Shown here piece by piece: positions 5,671 to 15,348 of a stretch of DNA of 36,378 nucleotides. The stretch is from contig DHHO01000004.1 of the NCBI GenBank assembly GCA_002403335.1, positions 1 to 36,378 of the forward strand. Direction: 5' to 3'. The stretch is from Caldiserica bacterium UBA4770 (GTDB lineage: Bacteria; Caldisericota; Caldisericia; Caldisericales; Caldisericaceae). The translations under genes and the position numbers were made by a program. Within the stretch, counting starts at the first letter, position 1; each line of letters starts with the position of its first letter. The notes below the pieces were generated by a model that made no database searches, had not been told where the DNA came from, and saw only the letters and a list, made by a program, of their open reading frames with translations.

Positions 5671-7848
5671 TTAATTTTTGTTTCTCCAGTTTTCTACAAT
5701 TCGGACAAGGGATTCTTCTTTTTCAAGAAAAAGGGGAAAAGAGAGGAACATCTCCTCGCATTTCATTCTGTAATCAGAATTTCTAAGTTTGCTGTCTATG
5801 TAAAAAACTATACTTTTTGATGGGGGATCATTTGAAATTTCGTCAACAAAGTTTTTTGCAAAGAGAGCAGAATAGTTATCAATACTCTTTTCATCGAGAG
5901 ATTCCATTTGAAAGAAGGGGAGTTTCAAAAGATAGATCTCTTCATATTTTTTTCCAGGGCTCACTTCGTATTGTAATATGTCTATTTCTCCTTCGTCTTC
6001 CATAAGGTCTGTTCCAAATGCTTTTGTGCTAAAACCCTCTTTTTTCAGGATAAGATTGATCTCCCTGAGAAGAGTTTGCTGTTGACATACAATTATAGTC
6101 CTGCACTTTTTGTGCACTCTTTTGAAGAGTTTTACAAACTCTTGTGGGAATTCTTCGTGGACTGGAGAATGTAAAAAGAGGGGGGCGACAGATAGGATAG
6201 TTTTTGAGGGAAGCATTTGGGTAAAATCTAAGTGTTTTCCACCAATTCTTAGAATTTCCGAAAGAACATTTACATGTTGTATCTTTGTAAATCTGGAGGA
6301 GAGTATTAAAGGGTTAAATTGAGTTGTTAGTTTTTGAAACACTTGCGGGGATTTTGTATCCACTGCTGTTACAAAGGTAGTACCGCTCCTGCCCTCCTTC
6401 AAGAATTTTTCGTAACTTAGAAATTGATCGAGGCGGCTTTCCTTTGTTTTTGCTAAAATAGGCTTTATCTCTACAATTTTTTCTGTAATTTCTGTCCCGT
6501 GGGGAAGTGGCTCAATGTCATTAAAGAATGTATTTATCCTCTGAAGATCTTCGGGTCTTCCTCCCTGGAAGTTTAAGAGGAGGTTAAGCTCCCCCTCTGA
6601 GATGGTAGTTTTGAAAAAGCTAATGACTCTTGGCATTCTGAATGCCTCAAAGATAATTAGTGCCCTGTTTTCACGTATATTCTTCAGTTCCCTTTCCAGA
6701 TATTGTATAGACCTTTGATCTCCTATTATAATCCCTGTTTCCTCAAGGGTCTTTATTTTTTTGTAGAATGGGCATTTATCTACAAATTCACAGGTTTCAA
6801 AGTTTTCATTACATGTTGATAGAGCTCTCACGGCAGGGTTTTTAAGAATGTGAGGTGGGGCATTTTCCATAAGAAAATCCTGAGTTTTAAAAAGATAGGA
6901 AATTAGAATAGCAAAGCTATTTTTTAATTCTGAGGGTATCAATTCTGGATTATCAAGAAAGAATTCTACCTTCTTAAGGCAAGGGATCCTGTCAAAATTA
7001 CTGATTCTCTGAATGTCATATCCTCTCTGTAAGAAAAATTCTGATATCTTCTTTTTTATGTTTTCGCTGTATGGAAGAAGAAGTAGCTTCTTTGAATTTA
7101 ATAATTTTTCAATCTCTTTAAGAAAAGTTTCGTTTACTTCTGCATCAGCAAAGAATACCCCTTCTATAAAGATACCGGGTTCTTTGGGCTTGCTTTTAAA
7201 CGGCAATTTGTTGATTTCTTCTTTATTTATATTTTCTTTAAAGGTTATGCCTTCCAATTTCTTCTCTGGTTTCTTCCATTCTTCTCCAAAGAGCAAAGAA
7301 AGGTCGTTTTTATCATCCCATATCTCTTTAATCTTTGTAAGTAGCTCTTCCGGAAATATATTCTTTGCTTCTATAATTTTCTGAAATAATGAGTATAGCA
7401 TGATTGTATCATTGAGTGCTCTATGAGCATTCCCTTTTTTGAGTGAGAGTTGCTTAATGAGGTTCTGTAGGCTGTGAGAGGGAAATTCTGGAAAGAATAG
7501 ACGAGCAAGTTCAAGAGTGTCAAAAACCTGGTTTTCTAACTGCCTTCCAAGGAGCTTTTCGAGAAAAATTCTGTCGAAATTTGCATTATGTGCAAGAAGG
7601 GGGTAATTCCCTATAAAATCATTTACTTTTTCTTTAATTGTGTCAACATCAGGTGCATTTTCTACATCGCTTTTGCTTATCCCGGTGAGGTTTGTGACAA
7701 AATCAGGTATATTCCTGCGAGGATTTACAAAGGTGTGAAATTTCTCTATGATTTCGTTATTACTTGCCTTTATTGCCCCTATTTCAATTACGTCATCAAA
7801 ATCGAAGTTGAGTCCAGTTGTCTCAAGGTCAAAAAATATCAGAATCAT
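5671..7848 (-). CDS. DnaQ-DinG-like fusion with degenerate helicase domain
   Basis: A 725-residue protein. Residues 1-160 are a DEDDh 3'-5' exonuclease with apparent catalytic residues intact: Asp7 and Glu9 (FFDLETTG), Asp92 (HNANFD), His142 and Asp147 (AHRALND). The rest follows the DinG/XPD-like helicase of DnaQ-helicase fusions. However, no Walker A is present around residues 225-260, the DEAH box reads FEAF (400-403), and the C-terminal QxxGRxIR motif is absent. The four iron-sulfur ligand positions seem kept: Cys290, Cys346, Cys353, Cys359 (x6 and x5 spacing). The expected role is an exonuclease with a non-ATPase, possibly Fe-S and DNA-binding module. It starts 11 nt after mutS2 and has only a weak ribosome binding site. 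Confidence 0.85.
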   Translation of the reverse strand: MILIFFDLETTGLNFDFDDVIEIGAIKASNNEIIEKFHTFVNPRRNIPDFVTNLTGISKSDVENAPDVDTIKEKVNDFIGNYPLLAHNANFDRIFLEKLLGRQLENQVFDTLELARLFFPEFPSHSLQNLIKQLSLKKGNAHRALNDTIMLYSLFQKIIEAKNIFPEELLTKIKEIWDDKNDLSLLFGEEWKKPEKKLEGITFKENINKEEINKLPFKSKPKEPGIFIEGVFFADAEVNETFLKEIEKLLNSKKLLLLPYSENIKKKISEFFLQRGYDIQRISNFDRIPCLKKVEFFLDNPELIPSELKNSFAILISYLFKTQDFLMENAPPHILKNPAVRALSTCNENFETCEFVDKCPFYKKIKTLEETGIIIGDQRSIQYLERELKNIRENRALIIFEAFRMPRVISFFKTTISEGELNLLLNFQGGRPEDLQRINTFFNDIEPLPHGTEITEKIVEIKPILAKTKESRLDQFLSYEKFLKEGRSGTTFVTAVDTKSPQVFQKLTTQFNPLILSSRFTKIQHVNVLSEILRIGGKHLDFTQMLPSKTILSVAPLFLHSPVHEEFPQEFVKLFKRVHKKCRTIIVCQQQTLLREINLILKKEGFSTKAFGTDLMEDEGEIDILQYEVSPGKKYEEIYLLKLPFFQMESLDEKSIDNYSALFAKNFVDEISNDPPSKSIVFYIDSKLRNSDYRMKCEEMFLSFPLFLEKEESLVRIVENWRNKN

Positions 7849-7859
7849 CAGCTATCCGT

Positions 7860-10208
7860 CTATTTGAGATATACAATTGTAACCCCGCTCCCCCCTTCTT
7901 CAGGAGATCCGGTATAGAAGTGAGCAACATGGGTCTTTTTTCTTAGATATTCCGTGATGGCTTCTTTTAATGTACCTGAACCTTTTCCGTGTACAATATA
8001 TACGTAGGGAAGCCCGACAAGGTAAGCTGAGTCAAGATATTTGTCCAGGTAATCAATTGCTTCCTCGGCCGTCATGCCATGGAGGTCTATTTTCATTGGT
8101 ACTTGAACATCCTTAAACTCATTTACACTTTCTTTTGGTTCCCTCTCCTGTTTTGTGAAGGCACCTTCCTTTATTGGCTCTACATCATTTATAGAAAGAG
8201 TTGCTCTGATGCTCCCCATTTGGATAACGACTTTTCCTCTATCCTCAAGTTTGGTAAGGACTATACCCTGTCTTTTGAAATTAGGCACATAAACAAGAGA
8301 GCCTTCTTCAATGTTTGTAAATGTTATATGTGCTTTTGGTTCAGTGGATTCAACTTTTGATTCAATTTCGACTCTTTCTTTCTCCACTTCTTTTTTAAGG
8401 TCATGAAGGGCTCTTTGACTTTTGATATAATCCTCAAGATTATTTATGATAGAGTTCATCTTGATTTTTGTCTCCTCGATAATATTTCCTGCCTCTTCGT
8501 AGGCCTTTTTGATCTCGGTTTTTCTTTTTTCTTCGATTTCTTTTACTCTCTTTTCGTAGATTTCTTTAAGTTCCTCTATTTCTTTTCTATTTCTTTCGAT
8601 TTCTTCTGCTGATTGTCCAATTTTTTTCTGGTCTTCAGACATCCTTAAAATGATTTCCTGTTGAGCTGTATATTCACGAGGTAACTCTTTTCTTGCATCT
8701 TCCAGTACTTCAGGGGGAACTCCCAGTTTCTCTGCAATAATAAAAGCATGACTTTCCCCGGGTATGCCTATGCTAATTCTATAAGTGGGCTGGAGTGTTT
8801 CTATGTCAAAACCTACGGAAGCATTTTTTGCAAGGGGAAATCTATAAGGAAACTCTTTTAACTTGCTATGATGAGTCGTTGCAATCACTGTGGTTTTACT
8901 TTCGTACAACCTTTTGAGGATAGCAAAACCAAGCGCTGATCCCTCTTCTGGGTCTGTGCCCGCTCCGAGTTCATCAATCAGGGCAAGAGTATTTGTATCT
9001 GCATTATTCAGGATTTTGATAATCCTTTCCATATGTGAAGAAAACGTAGAAAGGTTTTGCTGAATACTCTGTTCGTCCCCGATATCGGCATATATCTTCT
9101 GAAAGAAACCGATTTCAGAGTTTGAAAATGCTGGGATGTGCATTCCAGATTTTGCCATAAGTGTTAAAAGGGCTACTGTTTTTAGTGTTACTGTTTTCCC
9201 TCCGGTGTTTGGGCCGGTGATTATAAGCGTGTGATAGTTTCTGCCTATTTCAATATCAATGGGCACAACTTTATCCTGAGGAAGGAATGGATGCCTTGCA
9301 TTGTACAGTTTTATTGTTCTGTGATTCATGATTTGAGGCTCTTCTCCTTTTTGCTTGACGGAGACTTTCCCCTTTGCAAAAGAGAAGTCGAGCTTATAAA
9401 TAGTCCTTAGAGAACTCTCTATTTGTTCCATCTTTGCCCTGAGGCTTTTTTCTAACTCTAAGATGATTCTTTCCTCTTCTTCTTTTTCCTTTGAGGCAAG
9501 GTCTACGAGCTTATTGTTGAGGTCTACAATTGAGAGTGGCTCTACAAAAAGTGTTAGCCTGCTACTTGATTCTCCCTGTATGACAAATTGAAAAGCAGGT
9601 CTTGAATTTTGTCTTATAGGGATGACGTATCTCCCGTTTCTCTTTGTAATAATCTGGTCCTGAACAATATCTTCGTACTCCCTTGAATAGATGATGTTCT
9701 GCAGTATTGTTTGTATTCTCATATAGGTAATCTTTATCTCTCTTCTTAAAATTGTAAGAAGTGGAGAGGCATCATCAAGTAATTTTCCGTCAGGGCCAAT
9801 GGCTCTTGAGATCGCTTCTGTTATGCTATCAAATCGATCAAGTCTTGAGGTAAGAGCATATATTAATGGAAAATTATTTCTGTATGCCTCACCAATATCC
9901 TTTATTTCACTGATTGTGTTAAGGGCTGACTGAATGCGTAGAAGTTCATCTCCTGAGATCAGTGAAAGAACCTTTACCTTTTCGAGTATTTCCTCTACTC
10001 CAATAAATTCAATAAAGGGAAAGTCTCCCTCTTCTTCATAGAAAGATTTTGCCTCTGTTGTTTCTTTAAGCGCTTTTACTGCTTCTTCAATAGAATCAAA
10101 GGGAAGCAAATTTAGTGCACTTTTTTTTGCTCCTGATGTTACACAGTAGTTTTCCAGTTCTTCTCTTATTTTGAAGTAATCTACTGCTTTTAATGTCTGC
10201 TCATCCAT
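7860..10208 (-). CDS. mutS2: Endonuclease MutS2
   Basis: A 782-residue protein of full MutS2 length. Core and clamp regions (about 1-300) are followed by the MutS ATPase: Walker A TGPNTGGKT (331-339), Walker B LALIDELGAGTDPEEG (408-423) and TTHHSKLKEF (444-453). A long coiled coil follows (about 515-620). The C-terminal Smr domain carries DLHGMTAEEA and VHGKGSGTLK. MutS2 lacks the mismatch-binding domain; it acts against recombination and in ribosome-collision rescue in Firmicutes. Its start overlaps the PolX-like gene by 19 nt. Confidence 0.95.
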   Translation of the reverse strand: MDEQTLKAVDYFKIREELENYCVTSGAKKSALNLLPFDSIEEAVKALKETTEAKSFYEEEGDFPFIEFIGVEEILEKVKVLSLISGDELLRIQSALNTISEIKDIGEAYRNNFPLIYALTSRLDRFDSITEAISRAIGPDGKLLDDASPLLTILRREIKITYMRIQTILQNIIYSREYEDIVQDQIITKRNGRYVIPIRQNSRPAFQFVIQGESSSRLTLFVEPLSIVDLNNKLVDLASKEKEEEERIILELEKSLRAKMEQIESSLRTIYKLDFSFAKGKVSVKQKGEEPQIMNHRTIKLYNARHPFLPQDKVVPIDIEIGRNYHTLIITGPNTGGKTVTLKTVALLTLMAKSGMHIPAFSNSEIGFFQKIYADIGDEQSIQQNLSTFSSHMERIIKILNNADTNTLALIDELGAGTDPEEGSALGFAILKRLYESKTTVIATTHHSKLKEFPYRFPLAKNASVGFDIETLQPTYRISIGIPGESHAFIIAEKLGVPPEVLEDARKELPREYTAQQEIILRMSEDQKKIGQSAEEIERNRKEIEELKEIYEKRVKEIEEKRKTEIKKAYEEAGNIIEETKIKMNSIINNLEDYIKSQRALHDLKKEVEKERVEIESKVESTEPKAHITFTNIEEGSLVYVPNFKRQGIVLTKLEDRGKVVIQMGSIRATLSINDVEPIKEGAFTKQEREPKESVNEFKDVQVPMKIDLHGMTAEEAIDYLDKYLDSAYLVGLPYVYIVHGKGSGTLKEAITEYLRKKTHVAHFYTGSPEEGGSGVTIVYLK

Positions 10209-11857
10209 AAAAATTCTTTTAGCTCCTTTGTATCCATATTATTGATAATCTCATTGCTCTTCATCCCTGCCCTCTTGAGGACTTTGATTCCAAAGTCTGT
10301 AAAGTTCAGATGCCCTGCATTGTGTGCATCAGAGCCAACGGAAAAATATCGTGCTCCTATGCTTTTAGCTTCTTTTATTAAGCCTGAGGAAAGATCAATT
10401 CTTGTTGGAAACAAGTTTATCTCAAGTGCCACATTGTTTTGTACTGCAACCTCAATAACCTCCTTAAGGTTAACCGGTATTGGTTCCCTTGTGTGGATAA
10501 TCCTTCCTGTTGGATGAGCAATAACATTCATCCTTCTTGATTCGATTGCCTTTTTCAGTCTATCTGTATTCTGCAGGTCTGTTTGGGAAAACATATGTAT
10601 AGCTCCAATAACAATATCAAACTTATCATTTAAGGTGCTTTTATAATCGAGTAACCCTTTCATATCTATTTCTGCTTCGATTCCTTTTAATAAAAAAGGT
10701 CTATCTCCTTCTTTATTTATTTTATCAATAATTGCAAATTCTTTTAATAGTTTTTGCTCTGGCAGCCCTCTTCCAATTTTAAGATTCTGGGAGTGGTCTG
10801 TTATGGCTATGAAATCATAATTTTTAAGAGAGGCTTCTTCCTTGATTTCTCTCAGTGTACTTGTTCCATCACTAAAATCGGAATGTATATGTAAGTCTCC
10901 TTTTATATCGCTTTCTTTTATCAATTCGGGCAGCGAAAAGCTTCTTGCAAGTTCAATTTCTTCTTCACTTTCTCTTATTTCTGGTGGAATATACTGCATC
11001 CCAAGTTTTTCATACACTTCCTCTTCGCTCTTTGCATTAATAAGGAGGTATCCATCTTTAGATGTTTTTATTCCTTTGCTTTTTGCTATTTCGTTAACCA
11101 CTTTGTTGTGGAGCTTGGAGCCAGTGAAATAAAGAAGAGCTGAATAAAAATACTCTTCAGGGGCACTATGAAACTTAAGAACGATATTTTGTTTATCTTT
11201 TATTGTAAGTGTATTCATATTTGTTGTTGAATTTTTTACTTCAATGAATTTTTCAATCTCGCTCTTAGATTTCTCTATATCTCCGCACACGACGAAATTG
11301 ATGTTGTTTGCAATTTCCTTCCCTCTGCGAATACTACCGGCAGAATGTATCTTTAGTGTATTTTTTAAAGAAATTATCAAGGACTTGGAGTAAGAATATC
11401 CCTCAAAGATTGTAACTTCCCGTGGATCCTTTTCGAACTGGATCAAAATTCTCCTTAATTGTTCCTCAAATCTCTGTCCAAATTCCCTGTTGTTCTTGAT
11501 TGTGCCATCATTAATTGCTCTTTTGAGGTCTGCCAACGATTCAATTTTAAGCGAGTTGTATAGCTTTATGGCATTTTCGATTCTCAACCCTGGAAGGGAT
11601 GCTACCTGTCTCAGACTTTTTGGTATTCCTTTTTCGAGGTTATCTTTGAGGGAGAAGGAGCCTGTTGTAAGGATTTCGTGTACATCTTCCCGAACCCCTT
11701 CGGGAAGGAATAGAAGGTTTTGAGCGTCTAAAGGGTGGTCAAGAATTGAAATTGTGTATGCCGCATGCTCGTATAGAGAGGCGAGCTTATACTTGTGAGT
11801 AAGCTCAAGAAGCGTCTTTACGTGTAACAGATTGTTTGTAATTTCCCAATTAGTCAT
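10190..11857 (-). CDS. PolX-like protein: inactive polymerase domain, intact PHP domain
   Basis: A 555-residue protein with the bacterial PolX layout: N-terminal 8-kDa-like helices, a helix-hairpin-helix (about 84-100), a nucleotidyltransferase domain (about 150-300) and a PHP domain (316-555). In the polymerase domain GSIRRGKE (174-181) is kept. The DxD metal pair is replaced by Asn185 and Asn187 (NNINF), and the third Asp is missing from NIVLKF (224-229), although YFTGSKLHN (243-251) remains. The PHP metal ligands look complete: HIHSDFSDG (323-331), TDHS (353-356), Glu393, His421, His448, SDAH (509-512). Expected activity is a metal-dependent 3' nuclease or phosphatase without DNA synthesis. 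It overlaps pheT by ATGA and mutS2 by 19 nt. Confidence 0.88.
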   Translation of the reverse strand: MTNWEITNNLLHVKTLLELTHKYKLASLYEHAAYTISILDHPLDAQNLLFLPEGVREDVHEILTTGSFSLKDNLEKGIPKSLRQVASLPGLRIENAIKLYNSLKIESLADLKRAINDGTIKNNREFGQRFEEQLRRILIQFEKDPREVTIFEGYSYSKSLIISLKNTLKIHSAGSIRRGKEIANNINFVVCGDIEKSKSEIEKFIEVKNSTTNMNTLTIKDKQNIVLKFHSAPEEYFYSALLYFTGSKLHNKVVNEIAKSKGIKTSKDGYLLINAKSEEEVYEKLGMQYIPPEIRESEEEIELARSFSLPELIKESDIKGDLHIHSDFSDGTSTLREIKEEASLKNYDFIAITDHSQNLKIGRGLPEQKLLKEFAIIDKINKEGDRPFLLKGIEAEIDMKGLLDYKSTLNDKFDIVIGAIHMFSQTDLQNTDRLKKAIESRRMNVIAHPTGRIIHTREPIPVNLKEVIEVAVQNNVALEINLFPTRIDLSSGLIKEAKSIGARYFSVGSDAHNAGHLNFTDFGIKVLKRAGMKSNEIINNMDTKELKEFLWMSRH

Positions 11858-14241
11858 TTAGTCCTGAGGGTCCCTCCAAGCTTTTTCTCAATCGTGTCAC
11901 TAATCAGTGAAATATATTCTTCAATTTCTTCTCTTCGAAGGGTCCTCTGAAGTGATGAAAATTCCAGTGAATAGGCAAGATTTTTCTTTCCTTCAGGGAG
12001 GGGAGGTCCTTTATAAATATCAAATAATTTTATATTTTTTAACTCTTTGATATCCAGGGAAATGATAGTATTTCTTACATTGCCTTCATCTACCTTTTCG
12101 TCAATGATGATTGCAATATCCCTTTTTACAGGAGGGTAAATGGAAAATTCTTCAAAATGGTAGGTTAGGTTTGCTTTTCTGTAAAGAGGAGGAACACTTA
12201 TCATTGCAAAGTATGCATCCTTGTGAATTTCTCCCTTTATCTTTCCCATAAAACCTATTCTTTCATCTACGGAGACGACAAAGGAGGTCTGATATGGATG
12301 CAGGTATGGGACTTCTCCTCTTTCGAAGGTATTTCTGATTTTAAGGGTATGAAGCAACTCCTCAAGAAGGCCTTTAAGGTAATAAAAATCATAATGTAGA
12401 GAGCGCTTGAAGCCGTTCTTGTCGAACTTTTCTCCTGAAAGAATAATGCCTATCTCCTCGTGTTCTGAAAATTCATTATTATTCTCTTCGAATACCTTTC
12501 CTATTTCAAATAGTGCAACATTTTCTCTTCCTGCGTTTAAATTCCTCTGAAATACACCAAGCATTGTAGGAAAAAGAGAAGACCTCAATATATTCATATC
12601 TTCTGTAAGCGGATTAAGCAGTTTTATAGGTCTTTCCCTGGTGAGATAACAAGAATCCAGGTCTTTCTGAGAGATAAGGGTGGCCGTTTGCACTTCTACA
12701 AGTCCCATACTTACAAGTTTTTGTTTTAATAACCATGTAAAATTCTCATAATCAGTTCTTTTTGCTCTCCTGAGTTCCCCCTCTAATAATTTTTCCTTAA
12801 ACTCATTGTAGCCTTTCATTCTTACGACTTCTTCTATGAGATCTTCCTCAATGTTAATATCCTGCCTGAATGAGGGGGGAATAATTTCTAAGGTATCTGC
12901 CGATTTTCTGCTTTCTAATCCTTCAAAATCAAAATACTTTCTTACTTCTTCTCTATCTATTTCTTCTCCCAGCAGGGAGTTTATCTTTGAAAACCTTACC
13001 TTTACAGGATTTCTCTCCACTATATATGAAAGGCTTTTCTCTTTCATGGGGATTCCATCACTTTCTCCTGCTATAAGAGAGGAAGCGATAAAAGACGCTT
13101 TAGGGGTAAAGGAATAATCCACACCCTTCTCAAATAGTGAGGATGCATCTGTTGTCATACCAAGCATCCTTGCACTTCTTGCAATAGAAGAAGGTGAGAA
13201 GTAGGCACTTTCAAGGAAGACATTCGTTGTCCCTTCTTTTACTGAAGTCTCTTCTCCTCCCATTATGCCTGCAATTGCAACAGGTTTTTGTTTATCTGCA
13301 ATAACCAGGATTGATTCGTCAAGTTCTCTTTCTATATTATCAAGTGTCCTTATCCGTTCCCCATGTTTTGCAAGCCTTACGATGATTTTACTATCAAGTT
13401 TATCGAGATCAAATGCATGGAGAGGCTGTCCGTAGAATTTTGTTATATAGTTGGTAATGTCAACGATGTTGTTAATAGGCTTTATTCTAAGCATGTATAG
13501 CTTTTGTCTTATCGTTAACGAGGAGTGTTTTACATTTACATGAAGGATTTCTCTCCCCGAATAAAATGGACACAGGTTGCTATTTAATATCTCTAAACCT
13601 GTTTGGGTTTCTCCATAAGTTTTGAGGTCTACAGACGGTATGAGTTTTGAAAAATCAGCTTTCAATTGGCGATCCTGCGACTTAAATACTTCTACCCATC
13701 TTGCGATACCGATTACGGAAAATGCGTCAGCTCTGTCAGGAAGGAGCGAAAGCTCAAGAATAACATCCTCAATGGGTATAAGGTTTTCAACAGGGATACC
13801 TGAAGGAGTATCTTCTGGAAATATAAATATTCCTTCTTTTTCTTCTGCTGATAGGCACTCGTTTTCAAGTCCTAATTCCTGAGCAGAACATAGCATTCCA
13901 TTCGATTCAATTCCATTGAAATCCTTACTTCTGATAAGACTTCCATCACTTAATATTGATTGGGGCAGGGCGACTGGTACAATGTCTCCATTTTTAATAT
14001 TTGTTGCTGCAGTAATAATCTGTTGTTTCTCCTTTCCAGTATCCACAATGACCTTTAATAGGTTAGTTCGGGGGACCTTTTCTATTAAAAGAATTTTTCC
14101 TGTATAAATGTTTTTAAAGTTAGGAAAGTACCTTTCAATGCTTTCAACCTCAATTCCAATTGATGTAAGTCTTTCTGAAAGCTCCTCGGGTGAGTATTCA
14201 AAGTCGTTAGTTTCTTTTAACAATCTATACGATAAGATCAT
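11854..14241 (-). CDS. pheT: Phenylalanyl-tRNA synthetase beta subunit
   Basis: A 795-residue full-length bacterial PheT. The N-terminal tRNA-binding OB fold is at about 40-150 (YTGKILLIEKVPRTNLLKVIVDTG). Next come the B3/B4 editing region (LYMLRIKPINNIVDITNYIT, then GQPLHAFDLDKL), the B5 domain and a catalytic-like core. The C-terminal ferredoxin-fold anticodon-binding domain includes FSIYPPVKRDIAIIIDE. It pairs with PheS as an (alpha-beta)2 enzyme. It starts 10 nt after pheS and its stop overlaps the PolX-like start by 4 nt (ATGA). Confidence 0.96.
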   Translation of the reverse strand: MILSYRLLKETNDFEYSPEELSERLTSIGIEVESIERYFPNFKNIYTGKILLIEKVPRTNLLKVIVDTGKEKQQIITAATNIKNGDIVPVALPQSILSDGSLIRSKDFNGIESNGMLCSAQELGLENECLSAEEKEGIFIFPEDTPSGIPVENLIPIEDVILELSLLPDRADAFSVIGIARWVEVFKSQDRQLKADFSKLIPSVDLKTYGETQTGLEILNSNLCPFYSGREILHVNVKHSSLTIRQKLYMLRIKPINNIVDITNYITKFYGQPLHAFDLDKLDSKIIVRLAKHGERIRTLDNIERELDESILVIADKQKPVAIAGIMGGEETSVKEGTTNVFLESAYFSPSSIARSARMLGMTTDASSLFEKGVDYSFTPKASFIASSLIAGESDGIPMKEKSLSYIVERNPVKVRFSKINSLLGEEIDREEVRKYFDFEGLESRKSADTLEIIPPSFRQDINIEEDLIEEVVRMKGYNEFKEKLLEGELRRAKRTDYENFTWLLKQKLVSMGLVEVQTATLISQKDLDSCYLTRERPIKLLNPLTEDMNILRSSLFPTMLGVFQRNLNAGRENVALFEIGKVFEENNNEFSEHEEIGIILSGEKFDKNGFKRSLHYDFYYLKGLLEELLHTLKIRNTFERGEVPYLHPYQTSFVVSVDERIGFMGKIKGEIHKDAYFAMISVPPLYRKANLTYHFEEFSIYPPVKRDIAIIIDEKVDEGNVRNTIISLDIKELKNIKLFDIYKGPPLPEGKKNLAYSLEFSSLQRTLRREEIEEYISLISDTIEKKLGGTLRTK

Positions 14242-14251
14242 CTTTTATCTC

Positions 14252-15280
14252 CTATTTGAACTGTTCAAGGAATCGGAGGTCATTTTGAAGAAACATTCTA
14301 ATATCAGGGATGCTATATTTTATCATGGCAATTCTTTCTATTCCCCATCCAAATGCAAATCCCTGAAACTTCTCAGGGTCAATATCTACATTTTTTAGTA
14401 CATTTGGATGAACCATTCCTGAGCCCCCCATCTCAAGCCATCCTGATTGTTTACAAACTCTGCATCCTTTTCCCTTACATATGACGCAGCTTATTGCAGT
14501 TTCTGCCCCTGGTTCTACAAAAGGAAAGTAAGATGGAGAGAACCTTACCTTTGTGTCTTTTCCGAACATCTGCCTGGTAAATTCAAGCAGTGTTCCCTTG
14601 AGGTTTGCAAATGATACATTTTTATCAACGACAAGTCCTTCTATCTGATGAAAAATGGGAGAGTGCGAGCTATCGGATGCATCTCTTCTGTAGCACTTGC
14701 CTATAGCAATAATCCTTATTGGAGGTTTTTGAACCTCCATTGTTCTTACCTGGATTGGTGAAGTTTGGGTTCTCAAAAGCAATTTCTGCGAGAGGTAGAA
14801 TGTATCCTGCAGGTCCCTTGCAGGATGAAACTCAGGGATGTTAAGTGCTTCAAAATTGTAGTAATCACTTTCAATCTCTGGGCCTGTCATTATATCAAAT
14901 CCCATAGAAAGGAAAATCTCTTCGATCTCCTTTATGACCATTGAGAGTATATGGAGATAGCCAAACTCGCTTTTCAAGCCAGGTACTGTTATATCAATGC
15001 TTTCCTTGAGAAGTTTTTCTTGTTGTTCTTCTTCCTCAAAAAGCTGTTTATACTGAAGAATCCTGTTTTCTATATATTCTTTAAGCTCGTTTATCTGCTG
15101 TCCTGTTTCTCTTTTTTCTTTGGCAGGAATGTTTCTTAGAAGTTCAAATAGGTAAGCGACCTTGCCCTTTCTTCCAAGAAAATATGTTTCTAATTTTTTT
15201 AAATCTTCGGGTTTCAGTTTTTTTATCTTTTCTTCGAATTCAATTCTTACTTCCTCGATTTCTTTCATTATTTCCTCCAC
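14252..15280 (-). CDS. pheS: Phenylalanyl-tRNA synthetase alpha subunit
   Basis: A 342-residue PheS. The N-terminal coiled coil (about 1-95) is followed by the class II core: motif 1 region IEEIFLSMGFDIMTGPEIESDYYNFEALNIP; motif 2 with KCYRRDASDSSHSPIFHQIEGL; motif 3 with GFAFGWGIERIAM. The FSPSYFPFVEPGAE segment is typical of the Phe pocket. ATTGGAGG-like GTGGAGGAAATA precedes the ATG. It is the first gene of the operon leading into pheT, polX-like, mutS2 and the DnaQ-DinG-like gene, and is divergent from ispE across 68 bp of AT-rich DNA. Confidence 0.96.
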   Translation of the reverse strand: MEEIMKEIEEVRIEFEEKIKKLKPEDLKKLETYFLGRKGKVAYLFELLRNIPAKEKRETGQQINELKEYIENRILQYKQLFEEEEQQEKLLKESIDITVPGLKSEFGYLHILSMVIKEIEEIFLSMGFDIMTGPEIESDYYNFEALNIPEFHPARDLQDTFYLSQKLLLRTQTSPIQVRTMEVQKPPIRIIAIGKCYRRDASDSSHSPIFHQIEGLVVDKNVSFANLKGTLLEFTRQMFGKDTKVRFSPSYFPFVEPGAETAISCVICKGKGCRVCKQSGWLEMGGSGMVHPNVLKNVDIDPEKFQGFAFGWGIERIAMIKYSIPDIRMFLQNDLRFLEQFK

Positions 15281-15336
15281 TATTGTATCAATTTTACTTA
15301 TATTGTGCTAAAAGTCAATGATTTAAGATTTTAATA

Positions 15337-15348
15337 TATAATTATAAC
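15337..15348 (+). promoter_or_regulatory. Possible -10 box of a leaderless ispE transcript
   Basis: TATAAT at 15337-15342 lies only six bases before the ispE ATG, and no Shine-Dalgarno sequence is visible. If this is the -10 box, the message would start at or next to the ATG. No convincing -35 hexamer stands 16-18 bp upstream, so the call is weak. The rest of the 68-bp gap is AT-rich and must also hold the pheS promoter. Confidence 0.3.
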
